DNA from: Nelumbo lutea
Taxonomy: Eukaryota; Streptophyta; Magnoliopsida; Proteales; Nelumbonaceae
DNA: 64,000 nucleotides
Reading direction: 5' to 3'
NCBI GenBank assembly: GCA_022828595.1
Contig: JAKGHH010000007.1
Location: 40,238,356 to 40,302,355 of the forward strand
Made by a program: the position numbers and the translations under genes. Below are positions 31,209 through 41,605 of this stretch, one piece after another. The notes below the pieces were generated by a model, which saw only the letters and a program-made list of their open reading frames with translations, searched no databases and had not been told where the DNA came from. Positions within the stretch are counted from its first letter, which is position 1, and each line of letters opens with the position of its first letter.

Positions 31209-31929
31209 GAAGGAAGGAAGTTTTTCTCCTTTTAAGGCAATCTCAAATGTACTGGGAAGAACTGGTAAGTGGGTTAGGGTTTCACAATATCTCTATGTGG
31301 ATACACCACATCTTTGTGTGATACTAAATATGTTCCATCAATAATTGTCTAAGTGTTGATGTAGGTTGCATAGCATAAGATGTGGAATGCACGTATATGA
31401 GGTTAAACCGCAAGATCATGATGAAGGGGAGGATGGTTCATATTGCAATGTCATAGTGGCTTGCGATGAGAAACCGAAACATTGCAACACATGACATAAC
31501 TTCTTAGGATGGCACAATGTCATGGGGCTAGTCATTCGGGCCCCGTACAGTACTGGAATGTGACGAGTAAGCCTTTACACGCTACTGATTCACTCGACTA
31601 CCTACCTCCCCTCAAAGAGTACGTTAAGCTTTTGGGGGAGTGACATAAAGAAACATGAAAATGGTGAAAAATCATACTATGGAATTACAAGATTGCCATT
31701 GGCATTCCCCCCATACAAAATACATGTAATACCCCACCCAAGACATGCTTAGAAACTTGGATGTTATGTGATGGGCATGATGATGCGGCAAATTGGTCAC
31801 TTAGGATAGTCTCCCCCACTCAATCTAATCTTCGTCCTCGAAGACTAACTTTTGTTTATGGTGTAAGTCTGATGTTGGTGAGGGAGGACTCTTCAACTTC
31901 TCCACGATCTTCTTTTCTTCCAAGGCCTG
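31209..31929 (-). repeat. Duplicated gypsy end with flank, copy 2 (empty site)
   Basis: Second copy of 25396-26127. It contains the left flank and LTR of the gypsy element and continues through AGGCCTG into gypsy interior without a Copia insertion. Confidence 0.9.
31519..31808 (-). repeat. 3' LTR of the gag-protease gypsy element
   Basis: On the minus strand it starts TATCCTAAGTGACC and ends CCCCATGAC. It follows a purine-rich tract GAGTGGGGGAGAC. It is 290 bp. Confidence 0.87.
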
Positions 31930-32713
31930 CGCAAGTGATTGGGTAATGGGTTAGAAGGTTCTTACGGTGCTAGGGAAACCTAAGGCTCGATGCTAGGTTA
32001 AGTCCTTGGCTAGCGGCTTGAAGGTATGTCAAATGAGGCCTTGGTTGGCTTGCACTACTAGCTAAGGCAAGGTTTGGAGCAAAAGTTGGACTTGGTTTGT
32101 TTGGGTGTTGTAAATCATGCAATGTTCCTCGATGTTCTCTTCTCACTGGGCTACTGGGCTGGTCAGATGGAGGCCAAGTGTTGGAAAGGTTCTTATTGAA
32201 TTGGGGTGACACTCTTCCCATTATGGTAGGTAAGTTGGGTGTTGGAGTTGGCCTTGGGTCTTCTCTTGGGCCCATCAGTTGTGGGCATATGTGCCTTTTG
32301 CCATGAAGGTGGCTTCTACTGATGTTGATGTTGGTGCTGGAATAGTTTTGGGGGGACTTCTTCTGGATGATGACTAATGTAAGATGTTGGAGTGGGGGTT
32401 TTCCTTGTTGGCACGACACTGACTTGGTTGTTGCTTGTCTCTTGGTATAGCTGTAGGGCTCAAAGTTGCTTCCCATGTACCTGGGGGGCTGATGTCACTG
32501 GGATCATGCATGGAGAATGCTCATCTAAGATGAGTAAATGGTCAAGGTGTGGCATAAGGGCTGCTTCTGCCTATGTCAAGAACTCCACTCCAAGAGCAAC
32601 TTGAAAATCATCCAAGGGAACCACAGATAAGTTGACTTTGCCTTTCCATGGTCCACTTGTAGGTCTACTTCACGTGCCATGCCTTCTACTGCCTTGGCCC
32701 TTGAGTTAATGGC
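31809..32713 (-). pseudogene. Region after the protease: Ser/Pro/His-rich, no polymerase
   Basis: The protease C-terminal part continues to about 32550 (WIKAINSRAKAVEG, VPLDDFQVALGVEF in shifting frames). Below it, 32476-31970 is a 168-codon open frame, rich in Pro, Ser, Gln and His, with no recognisable domain. In ordinary gypsy elements the reverse transcriptase would be here. Confidence 0.6.
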
Positions 32714-32714
32714 C

Positions 32715-32900
32715 TTAATCCACCCTATGTGTTTGGTAGTGGTCAAATCGTCGCTTTGCCTCCGCAAGTGAGATGAAGTTATGGCTGGCTCCAATGTCCA
32801 CCAATGCTTGGGTCGGCCTCTCGTCGAGTGTGATGTCTACATATTTCAGCCCCTTGGGGGCTTTGGTAGGTCGCTTAGATGTGGTATCTTTCTTTACCAT
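32715..32900 (-). pseudogene. Gypsy protease
   Basis: Minus strand: KYVDITLDERPTQALVDIGA followed by SHNFIS. This is the retropepsin-like active site (D-[ST/I]-G-A), here DIGA where most elements have DTGA or DSGA. One catalytic aspartate is present. The frame ends at a TAG after HRVD, beyond which the protein continues. Confidence 0.88.
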
Positions 32901-33005
32901 GCCATTTATAAGTTGGAGGGCACCTATTCTTGGTGTCGGTGTGGGATTCTCCTCATCACTCTCTTCATCATCACTAAGTTTGGCGATGAAGGCATTGGTT
33001 TTCTT

Positions 33006-34204
33006 TCACACGGGACAATCGCTAGTCCAATGCTTTTCATTGCAAATGTAACAAGGTGATGGAGGAATCGTAGGTCTCCTAGTGTACCAGTGGCCTTGAT
33101 AGCTTTGGGCTCCTTGTGGCTTCTTTCCCTGTTGATAATTGTTAAGCTTGTCAGTGTGCACTAGTTCCTCCGATGAAGAGTTCGATTGTTGATCTCCCCC
33201 ACTCAAACTCATGGTACATGGGCTGGATGGCTTTTGGTCTTCTTCATCTGGTGTCTTAGATCAACAAGCTACTTAGTTGTGGCCATGGTTGTGACAAGGT
33301 CCTTCACACTGTGCCATTGAAGTTCAAGTTCAGCCTATGGCTTGAGACCGTCCATGAAATTGAACAAGAGGTCCTTGTTTGACATGTTGGAGACCTCAAG
33401 TGTCAAGGCCGAAAAATCTTTGACATAGTCATGTAGCAATTCTTTATGTCCAAGGTTCTTTATTCTTCTATGTGCTAGGTACTCCACATTTTCAAGGTAG
33501 AACTAACGGTTGATCTCATGCTTGAATCCAGCTCATGTGTCAATGGTGCGGGTGTTACGTTCAATGTCTTGACAACACCTACGCCACCATAATAGTGCAA
33601 TATCATTCAAATATGTAGCGGCTATACGTACCCAAGTTTGGTTGTCAATAATGCTAGCGGCAGAGTAGGGTGTTGGATCACGAATCTTGATGTGCATGGG
33701 AGCTAGGGTGGCTGAAGTGCTGGTAGAGTTGGTCACCACCCTTTTTAGTCGAGTTGTCTCATCTCTCATCTCGTCTAATTGTGCTTGGAATCTGTCTAGC
33801 ATGCCCTGTAGGCTACTATGGGAAGGCCCTGCTCTTGAGCATTGTAAGGTGGTGTGCATTTCTCTAAAGGCACCATTTTATCGCCCTTTTAGTTCCACCA
33901 CCGTATTATCAACAGTCTCCAGGTTGTGGTGGAGTTCATTGACCCGACCTCGGGTTTCACCTATTGTCACCTCGCAATGTAGGATGCCCATGTCCATGCT
34001 AGCTAGTTGGTCGACTGATTTGTCATGCTTGCTAGCTTTAGTTGTTCGGCCCTTCAGGGCTTGTGTCTTGGCAGGGTTGTCCAGTGGAGCCTTACCGGTG
34101 TCATGGGCTTGGTACAACCCATGTATGTCATTGGCAATGTCGCGGTTGCTCTTCATTGTGCTGAATAAGGGACGATTGATAGAGTCCAAGGTGCGTATAG
34201 GAGC
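33006..34204 (-). pseudogene. Gypsy gag with zinc knuckle
   Basis: Minus-strand frames: 34285-33878 (N-terminal matrix-like part, helical), 33859-33533 (capsid with TYLNDIALLWWRR, the retrotransposon gag core) and 33212-33006 ending CYICNEKHWTSDCP, a C-x2-C-x3-H-x4-C knuckle. Frames are separated by stops near 33860 and by frameshifts between 33530 and 33220. Confidence 0.88.
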
Positions 34205-34222
34205 TCTTGCTTTGATACCGAC
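34204..34222 (-). other. Primer-binding site of the gypsy element
   Basis: Minus strand CGGTATCAAAGCAAGAGC next to the 5' LTR, similar to the tRNA-Met site TGGTATCAGAGC. Confidence 0.7.
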
Positions 34223-34223
34223 T

Positions 34224-34525
34224 GTCATGGGGCTAGTCGTTCGAGCCCCGTGTGGCACTTGAATGTGACAAGTAAGCCTTTGCACACTACTAGTTCACTT
34301 GACTACCTACCTCCCCTTAAAGAGTACACTAAGCTTTTGGGGGAGTGACAAAAAGAAACATGAAAATGGTGAAAAATCATACTATGAAACTACAAGATTA
34401 CCATTGGCATTCCCCCATACAAAATACATGAAATACCCCACCCAAGACACACTTGGACACTTGGATGGCATGCTGTGGGCATGATGATGGCACTTGATTG
34501 TGCGGAAAATTGGTCACTTGTGACA
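34224..34525 (-). repeat. 5' LTR of the gag-protease gypsy element
   Basis: On the minus strand TGTCACAAGTGACC to CCCCATGAC, 302 bp. Homologous to 31519-31808 and 25705-26006. Confidence 0.88.
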
Positions 34526-34530
34526 ACAAT

Positions 34531-35780
34531 GCACTAAGAACTATGGCATAATGTTTTGTTGTGGAATCTTTTTTGTGTTGGAATTCAAGAAGGGCAATGT
34601 GTCTAGGGGAAGAGGTCGTGCTGAAACCTGATATTGCTTATTTTAGTGCTTTATCGCATTGCTATTGTTTATGAATTGATCATTTGTGTAAACTTATCGC
34701 AAATTATTCATCATTGGTGGTGTGATGCTAATTCCCATGTACTTACACCTTGTATAGTTGATCATTGTGCTTCCCCTGAATTGTTAGTTTAAGAATGAAT
34801 ACCATCTATAGTTGATTTTTGTCAGGTTGTTTGGTGAAAGTGAGGTCAACTGTGAGAGAGAGAGAGAGACTATGGAGACTACTATATGTGGGAGAGTTGC
34901 TCTTTTGCCCAATCACGTTTTCAATCCAAAACCAGGTTTCTCTTTCTATCATATGCTCTTCCTTTATTCACTTGTTTTTTCATTTAAAAATTCATTTATT
35001 TCTTGTTTAGTTCTACTAGAAGAAGAATTCAATGTTTAGAAATATAGTTTTTCTTGTTACTTTTATCCTATTTGTTTTGCAAATAATTTCACCTTTTTTT
35101 CTTCTTGTCGCTGTATTCACTAGCAATTGCTTGTTCTATCATTTTCTAATAGGCTTTTAGTTAATTCATATGCCTATTCAAATTTATTTGGAAATTATGG
35201 GTTTTGAAATTATGGTTGTGGAACCACATTGTGTTGGCTAGTGGCTACCTCTCTTTCTTTCCTCTCCCTGGGTATGATCTTCTTGCAAGAAAATGAGGGG
35301 AGAAAGGATATACAATGATAGTGGGAAGAAAAAGGGAAAGGTTTTACATACCTCGTCCCTGGCACCAAACAAATATACCTTGCCCCCGTACACTAGCGAG
35401 GCTGGAAATCCTAGCCCCATCCCCGTCCCCGTGAGCAACTAGGATCCCTAAATTAGCCAACATGGTTTCATTCACATTTTGGGTTACACTTGAACTTGCC
35501 CTTGCCCAATTTGATTTTTAAAGGGTATGTCAATGACTTGATTTACTAATTATTAAGTAGCTTGTGATTATCCATTGTAAAAAATTAATATATATTAATT
35601 ATAATGTATATGTATATATGTATATCAAGGCAAGTGGATAAATACCATCCCCACCCATCCTCTTTCAAAATAGTTTTGGGTTTCCCCGAAACCTACCCCA
35701 ACCCTAGTCAATGGCCAAATTTTGTTTCTTTGGCTATAAGTTTGCACTTGTAGCTAAATAAGTGCAAACTTAATACCCAA
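34531..35780 (+). other. Mostly non-coding; possible first-exon fragment at 34872-34934
   Basis: A (GA)n leader (34854-34869) precedes ATGG and METTICGRVALLPNHVFN, then PKP and a potential donor CCAG|GTTTCT. This looks like the start of a nuclear gene, but no second exon was identified and I do not recognise the peptide. The rest of the segment is AT-rich. It includes a MITE-like patch rich in GGGGAC/CCCCGT near 35380-35430 and (TA)-rich DNA near 35590-35625. Confidence 0.3.
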
Positions 35781-35784
35781 AGGA

Positions 35785-36830
35785 AATATGGATCATGTAA
35801 AGAAACTCTACTCTGGTCAAGATAACACTACAAGGGTATACCAACTATACCAAGAGTATTTCAATTTACAATATGGAAATCAAAGTCTTGAAGAATACCA
35901 TGCTAGTATGAGAAACCTCAAGAATAGGGGTGTAAACAGATCAAATTCGAGTTGAATTAGGCAATATCCGAATTTGATTTCAATTAGAAAATCTGATATC
36001 TAATTTTGATCCGATATCTGACGGATATTGAAAATTAGTATTCGAATTTGATTAAATATTTGAATATTCGATTCAAATTCGAATTCGACTAATTAATTAT
36101 TCTAGGTAATTAATAAATATATAAAATAATAATTTTATTTATATAAAGTATATGAATATATAAATTATATATATAATTAAATTACTATATATATATATAA
36201 TATAAGAATTAAATAATCAATCAAATTCAGATGTTTATCGAATCGAATCAGATCATATCAAAATTCGAATCTAATTAACTATTCGAAATGAATATGATAT
36301 TAAAATTCGATCGGTTAGATATTCAAATAATCTAAATTCAATTCAATTATGTTGAATCTCAAATTTGAAATCGGATTTTCGAATACCATTGACACCCCTA
36401 CTCAAGAATGAACTCAATATTTACCATCCCTTTAACTTTAAATGTTAAAATTTAACAACAGATGGAGCAACTTGATATAACTAGATTTCTGGTGGGTTTA
36501 AAGTTAGAATATGAGCCAATTATAACACAAATATTAAGGGGTTTTGATCTTCCCTCTCTTGAGGAGGTGTTTACTCAACTTCATATTATTCCACATGGAC
36601 TTACTGAGAACACTACTATTGATAGGTCACCATTTGCTATAGCAAAATGGGGAGGTTGTGGTTGAGGTGGTGATCATGGAGTTAGAGGAGGCCATGGTGG
36701 TCCCATGTTTAGTTGAGGTGGTGGAGGTAGTGGTGGTCTGGATTCAGGGGGAGGTCGTGGTAGAGGACGAGGCAATGGTCCTAAGAAGTGCACCTATTGT
36801 GAGTAGGGTGGTAAGGCTATGCGCGAGGGA
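35785..36830 (+). pseudogene. Copia gag remnant, interrupted by a hAT MITE
   Basis: Before the insertion: MDHVKKLYSGQDNTTRVYQL and FNLQYGNQSLEEYHASMRNL. After it: ELNIYHPFNF, QQMEQLDITRFLVGLKLEYE, PSLEEVFTQL. Then comes a Gly-rich stretch and CTYCE, the start of a zinc knuckle, with a TAG after it. This is the central and C-terminal part of a copia gag of a type different from family A. It breaks off near 36830. Confidence 0.87.
35925..36400. mobile_element. hAT-type MITE with perfect 8-bp TSD
   Basis: Starts TAGGGGTGTAAACAGATC and ends CATTGACACCCCTA. It is flanked by CTCAAGAA at 35917-35924 and 36401-36408. It is 476 bp and very AT-rich, with ATTCGAAT-like motifs at both ends. It lies within the Copia gag remnant. 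Confidence 0.95.
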
Positions 36831-37285
36831 TAGTCTAAAGGTTAGGCTAAATTTGTTCTTGGCTAAAGGTTAGGGTGAATGAAATGATAGAATGATGATC
36901 TCATTATGAGTCAGACCCCTATTTATAGGTAGAGATCCTGAGGTCCTGAAAGGAAGAAGCTAAAAGTGTTTGACTCACACTAGGAAAGGGAATCTTCAAT
37001 TCGGTGTCAGTTGTTAGGGAACACCTTTAGGGTTTTATCACGTGTCCTATGAGGTATCTCGAGGATGAGCTTTCCTTTCATTTGAGGATTCTCATATTAC
37101 ACATAGGCTACTTCCTTTTGCGAGTCTCTTAGAGTGACATGGCATGAATGACGTCAATATTAATCTTACGTGTCCTTTCTAATCCAACTGGGCATTCTGT
37201 CATGTGCATTATTAGTGAAGCACGTGTTTCTTTACTCATTTCTAACTTGCGATGAGATAGTTCATCGCGGTTGTGCGATGGCTTT

Positions 37286-37425
37286 AAACTCATTACAAGT
37301 CTAAGCGGGTCTTGAGCTCATTGCAACTCATTTCAGGTCTTGAGCTCATTGCATGTCCACGCGGGTTCCGAACTCATTACAAGTGTATGCCAAGTTATGA
37401 ACTCATCGCAGGCATTCATGGTATT
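37286..37425. repeat. 28-bp minisatellite, five copies
   Basis: Units start ACTCATTACAAGTC or GCTCATTGCA at 37288, 37316, 37344, 37372 and 37401. The consensus contains GCGGGT..TGA.CTCATT. Confidence 0.8.
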
Positions 37426-37481
37426 GGTTTAGCACCTTTTGTGCTCTCATGGGCTAGGTAACCATCATACACCTACATTAG

Positions 37482-38185
37482 CCCCCTACTTATTGGTAAG
37501 TGGGGGCTTACCGACAAGCATTTCCATCAATGGGTTTTCTTTGGAGGTTCGTGGCAGAGCAAAGAGAATGGGGGACTGTGGGTGTCGGGGCACCTCGTTT
37601 CTTTTGTTTTCATAGTGTTAGGTTTGGTGATCGTTCCTGTTCCTGATTGGGGTGCATGATAGACTGTGCACATGAGATTTTTTTTTTAATTTGGGTAGGT
37701 TATTAGCCCCCTGCTTATTGATAAGTGTGAGTACTTATCAATAAGCATTCTTGAATTACCGTGTAGTGGCCTTGTTCAAGTGAAGGACAAGGTTGTTTGT
37801 TTTGTTAACTATTCGCTTTCTTTGTAATTCAGCCCCTTGTCTTTTGATAGGGTTCTTTTTATCGAGAGGTAGTTCTATACTAAACGGGTTGGCAAAGTTC
37901 TCTGCCCCCTGCATCTCGATAGAAGGTAGCTAGTTAAAAGGCAACTAGCCTGTAATTTGCTTTCCAGCCCCCTACTATTGTTGGGGATTCTTTGTAGGTG
38001 TATCATGTATTGGTAATTTGATTTTTAGCCCCCTTGTTTCTCGATGGAAAATGCTTTGCCAAAGAAAATTGGGATCATGGTTTGATTTCTAGCCCCTATC
38101 TTTGGTAGAGTATTTGTATCGTGAAATACATTGATGTGTTTGGTTATTTGCATAGGGCTTTCTGCCCCCCTATGTGCTCATGGGT
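37482..38185. repeat. Array of AGCCCC-headed motifs with hairpins
   Basis: Eight motifs of the type TAGCCCCCT.CTT.T.GAT.G occur at about 37482, 37706, 37832, 37905, 37966, 38028, 38091 and 38163. The last six are spaced 61-73 bp. Those at 37490 and 37713 include hairpins. The second is perfect: CTTATTGATAAGT and ACTTATCAATAAG around six bases. Confidence 0.65.
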
Positions 38186-38470
38186 TGCTTGGTTAACTAC
38201 ATCCCGTACTCTCTATTAAATGTTTGGAGGACGTATGGGCTTTTCACATTCTCATGCTATTTAGTGGTGGTGATCTGATGTGGTTTTCATCATGTCTCTC
38301 GCAGTCGTCTCGCATTAATGCACTATAGACGTGTGAGTGGCTTGGAGATTAGGTGTTTATTTGTATGAAATGATGGTTTGCTAACATGGCAGTCCTTTTA
38401 AAATTGGTCTACCAATTGTCCCACTTTTTTAGGGTATTTTTGAAATTTTTGTGGGCTTTCTTTTCAGCTG

Positions 38471-38869
38471 AGCGACAATGGGAGACACTTGCCATTATTT
38501 CCCTTGGTCTTCCATGGCGCCGTTTAGACTTCTAAACTCGTGCGAAGCTTCTACAAGAAGGTGATGCCGGAAACGCTTTGTGCTTTCTGATTGCAATTCT
38601 ATTTTGAGTCCTTTGTGCTCACTATGCTTTTGTCTGCATTCATGCTGGGAGTGCGTTGTGCTTTCTGTGCTCATTTCATTTCTCCTTCTGAGTTCTCTTA
38701 TTTCTTCCAATCTTGTTTTTGGTGATTGCTCCTCATTCTCAAAAAAAGGGTGAGTGTCCTTTCATTGACTTTGTACGAGTCATGGATACTACGGAGTTGC
38801 TCTCTGAGTGTTAATCTTCCAGAATGGCAGACAGAGGGAAGGGTTTCTGGCCCCCTATGCCAGTGTCAA
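38471..38869. other. No gene recognised
   Basis: Short ORFs without domains. The composition is similar to the LTR-like DNA on its left. Confidence 0.45.
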
Positions 38870-39544
38870 GAGGTAGAGAAGGGGAGCTTGATGCTATGGA
38901 AGGCAAAGAGTTGATGTGTTTTTATGGTCGTTTAGACTATTCAGTGTCATTCCGGTGCCATGAGCCGAGGACTGATGATTCAAGGTCACTAGCAAGGTTC
39001 TAAATATCAACATTGGTGTTGGTGCTTTTTTTATGTTTTATTTATTTTTTCAAAATCAGTTCAAAGGGGCTAGTTTAAGGCTCAACTACCCTCTGAACCA
39101 GTGGCTGACCCAATGCAACCCCTGTAGGGGCGTATCAGGAAGCCACTGACACGATACATATTGGCCGATGCGGGTTAGCCTTGTTTTTCTCCTGACGCCT
39201 TCTTTCATGCCCTGAATCGAAATACATATTGGCCGATGAGGTAGAGAAGGGGAGCTTGATGCTATGGAAGGCAAAGAGCTGATGTGTTTTTATGGTCGTT
39301 TAGACTATTCAGTGTCATTCCGGTGCTATGAGCCAAGGACTGATGATTCAAGGTCACTAGCAAGGTTCTAAATATCAACATTGGTGTCGGTGCTTTTTTT
39401 ATGTTTTATTTATTTTTTCAAAATCAGTTCAAAGGGGCTAGTTTAAGGCTCAACTACCCTCTGAACCAGTGGCTGACCCGATGCAACCCCTGTAGGGGTG
39501 TATCAGGAAGCCACTGACACGATACATATTGGCCGATGCGGGTT
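38870..39544. repeat. 307-bp direct repeat separated by an inverted 61-bp segment
   Basis: 38870-39176 and 39238-39544 are copies with few differences. The 61 bp between them begins with a reverse complement of 39632-39682 (CAAGGCTAA, CCTGAATCGAAAT). Each copy ends in GATACATATTGGCCGATGCG, a fragment that occurs a third time at the end of the spacer. Confidence 0.85.
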
Positions 39545-40970
39545 GGTAAGAATAAAAATTATCATATTTTGATCCCTAAATATTCAGTCTTTTATACTTA
39601 ATTAATACTTAATTGGATTCGTTATGCTTGTATTTCGATTCAGGGCATGAAAGAAGGCGTCAAGAGAAAAACAAGGCTAACCAGGTAATTTTCCATAGTT
39701 TCGGCACCACGTTGTAATCTGGGAATAACTCTCCTATCTAGAATCCGATTGAGATTATTCAAGATTCATTGGAAAGATAAGGAAAATTTCCAGAAATTTC
39801 ATGTTTTGAATTTTGATAGATTTGGGCTTAATCAAAGTCAAAATTGGGCCCGAAGTTTGAGCAAATTCGTAGAGTAGCCCAATTCACAGTAGAAGCCCAG
39901 TTCACAGAGAAGCCTTGCAGGAACCCAATTCGTTGAAGAATCCCAATACAAATACAAGAATAAGCATACTGTAAAGAGTCCTATCAGATTTAATTTTCTA
40001 ATGTAATTTTAGAAAGATAAAGGAGATTGAGATTACCAGATAAGAGATAGGATATGATTAGATCTAAACTAATCATTAGGAATTATGACTTTTCTATTTT
40101 TGAGAAAGGACTCCAAAAAGGAGTTGGAAACAATCCCTCCTCCTAAAGCTATATAAAGTGTGGGGGGGGGGGGGGACTAGCACTAGGCACCAATCAATCT
40201 GGGGAGCAATCAAAAGTCCTCCACGTGAGCTTCAGCTTTCAAGGAAGCAATCAACAACTTAGGAGGAGAAGAAGGCGACGACAAGGAGAAGACAAGCTCA
40301 TCGATCTCAACTTCAAGGGCGACATTATGAGTTCTTTCTTATACCTTGTTTGTTTAATCTTTTTTATCATGAACTAGTTTATTTATAGTTGGGGCTATGG
40401 AAAGCCTAACCACGACCATGGATTGATTTTTATTTAATTCAATCAAACTGTTTTTATTTTCATATTGTCTATGAGTTATTATGCATAATGCAATTAGGAG
40501 CTTGGCCACCTCTTAATTGATTTGGTTTATGTGAATGAACCAGAAGGGGAATTCATATAATAGACTAAATAACTCATAGTGTGAATTGAATGGTATATAG
40601 GAATATATATACATGATTCATCTGATGATACAGGTTTTTCATAGAACTTAACACACTTTCTATCTTGAGAACTCTAATCGAGGAATCGGAGGGTTACTTG
40701 ATAGAAGTAGGTTTGATATATCCTAAAAGAGAATATTAAATAAATTAGAAAAAACTTCAACTTATGAAAATAATAAATTATCTTGGTTAATTTAATAAAT
40801 TGATATTCATTGGAAAAGTTAGGTGGACCAGTAGTTCAGGCACTTCTAGTTAAATCGTTGCAAGTTCAGTCATTGATTGCCTTTGTTTTTATCTCTTTTC
40901 TTTTTCTATATTTAATTTTCAGTAGTTCCTATTGTTAGTTCCTAGGGTTATATAATTATAGCTATCAAGT
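39545..40970 (+). repeat. Gypsy 5' LTR (Athila-like)
   Basis: Non-coding DNA ending before CAAGTTTTTGG and a primer-binding site. It contains a TATA box (TATATAAA, 40150-40157) and a run of 14 G (40162-40175). The left border is uncertain because the start may have been rearranged. Confidence 0.6.
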
Positions 40971-40973
40971 TTT

Positions 40974-40991
40974 TGGTATCATTGCCGGGGA
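40974..40991 (+). other. Gypsy primer-binding site
   Basis: TGGTATCATTGCCGGGGA resembles the conserved Athila-type TGGCGCCGTTGCCGGGGA, differing at four positions. Confidence 0.75.
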
Positions 40992-41094
40992 TTTAGTCCT
41001 AAAATAATATTAGAACTTGTTAACCTTGGTTAATTTGGATTTTACTCTTTATTTAATGTGTTCAAATTCTTGTTGTGTTTAGATTAGTTAGTGT

Positions 41095-41605
41095 ATGACA
41101 AAAACTAGAGGCGAAGAACTAGCAAAATTCGACCCTGAAATAGAGAGAACCCTTCGCATACTGCAAAGAGCCAACAAAAGTAAAGAGAGAGAGCGGGTTG
41201 AAGGAGGCGAACCAGCAAAAGAAGTTGAGGAAGAGATGGCAAACGAAGCAAACCAAACTCTTTTGGACTATGCTTGTCAAACAATTGATGGGGCTACTTC
41301 TAGCATTTGCAAGTCAACGATTCAAGCCAATAACTTCGACATCAAGCCAGCGATTATCCAAATGATCCAAACAAGTATTCAGTTTAGTGGGTTGCTGAGT
41401 AATGATCCCATTGCACATATAATTAACTTCCTAGAAATATATCACACATTCAATAATAATGGAGTTAGCGATGATGCTATTAGGCATAGACTTTTTCCAT
41501 TCTCATTACATGATAAAGCTAAGGATTGACTTAACTCACTCCCTGCAGAAAGTATCACTACTTGGAAAGAATTGACTCAAATTTTTGGCTAAGTATTTTC
41601 CTCCC
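41095..41605 (+). pseudogene. Gypsy gag start, truncated
   Basis: The open frame from 41095 (MTKTRGEELAKFDPEIERTL) is followed by a Glu-rich stretch. Then come NNFDIKPAIIQMIQTSIQFS and DDAIRHRLFPFSLHDKAKD, the start of the retrotransposon gag core. After a TGA (41527-41529, a tryptophan position), LNSLPAESITTWKELTQIF continues. It breaks off at AKYFPPSK near 41605, where unrelated DNA begins. Capsid end, protease and pol are missing. Confidence 0.88.

Larger units (their letters stand above)
31519..34525 (-). mobile_element. Gypsy element with gag and protease only, TSD ACAAT
   Basis: A 3007-bp minus-strand element with LTRs 34224-34525 (5') and 31519-31808 (3'). ACAAT lies at 31514-31518 and 34526-34530. 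The primer-binding site is 34204-34222, followed by gag, zinc knuckle, protease and then a Ser/Pro/His-rich region, a polypurine tract and the 3' LTR. No reverse transcriptase, RNase H or integrase is present. This is a structurally non-autonomous form, comparable to the described TR-GAG type of element or to a simple deletion derivative. Confidence 0.88.
36831..38470 (-). repeat. LTR-like non-coding DNA, minus strand
   Basis: On the minus strand there is a TATA box (TATAAATA, plus 36920-36927) about 90 bp before the border with the Copia gag remnant, an arrangement expected near the 3' part of an LTR. The region has no ORF of note and is rich in short repeats (listed separately). It could be the 3' LTR of the minus-strand Tat-like element at 45279-49084. 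This was not proven. Confidence 0.4.

Noticed and set aside
32773..33059. Two overlapping plus-strand ORFs of 92 codons
   Set aside because: Antisense of the gypsy protease and nucleocapsid region.
33687..34262. Plus-strand 191-codon ORF
   Set aside because: Antisense of gypsy gag; the minus strand shows the recognisable gag and zinc-knuckle motifs.
37286..38185. CRISPR-like or regulatory array
   Set aside because: Units are degenerate, spacers are not unique sequences of constant length, and the DNA is plant nuclear; an old LTR-associated tandem repeat is sufficient.
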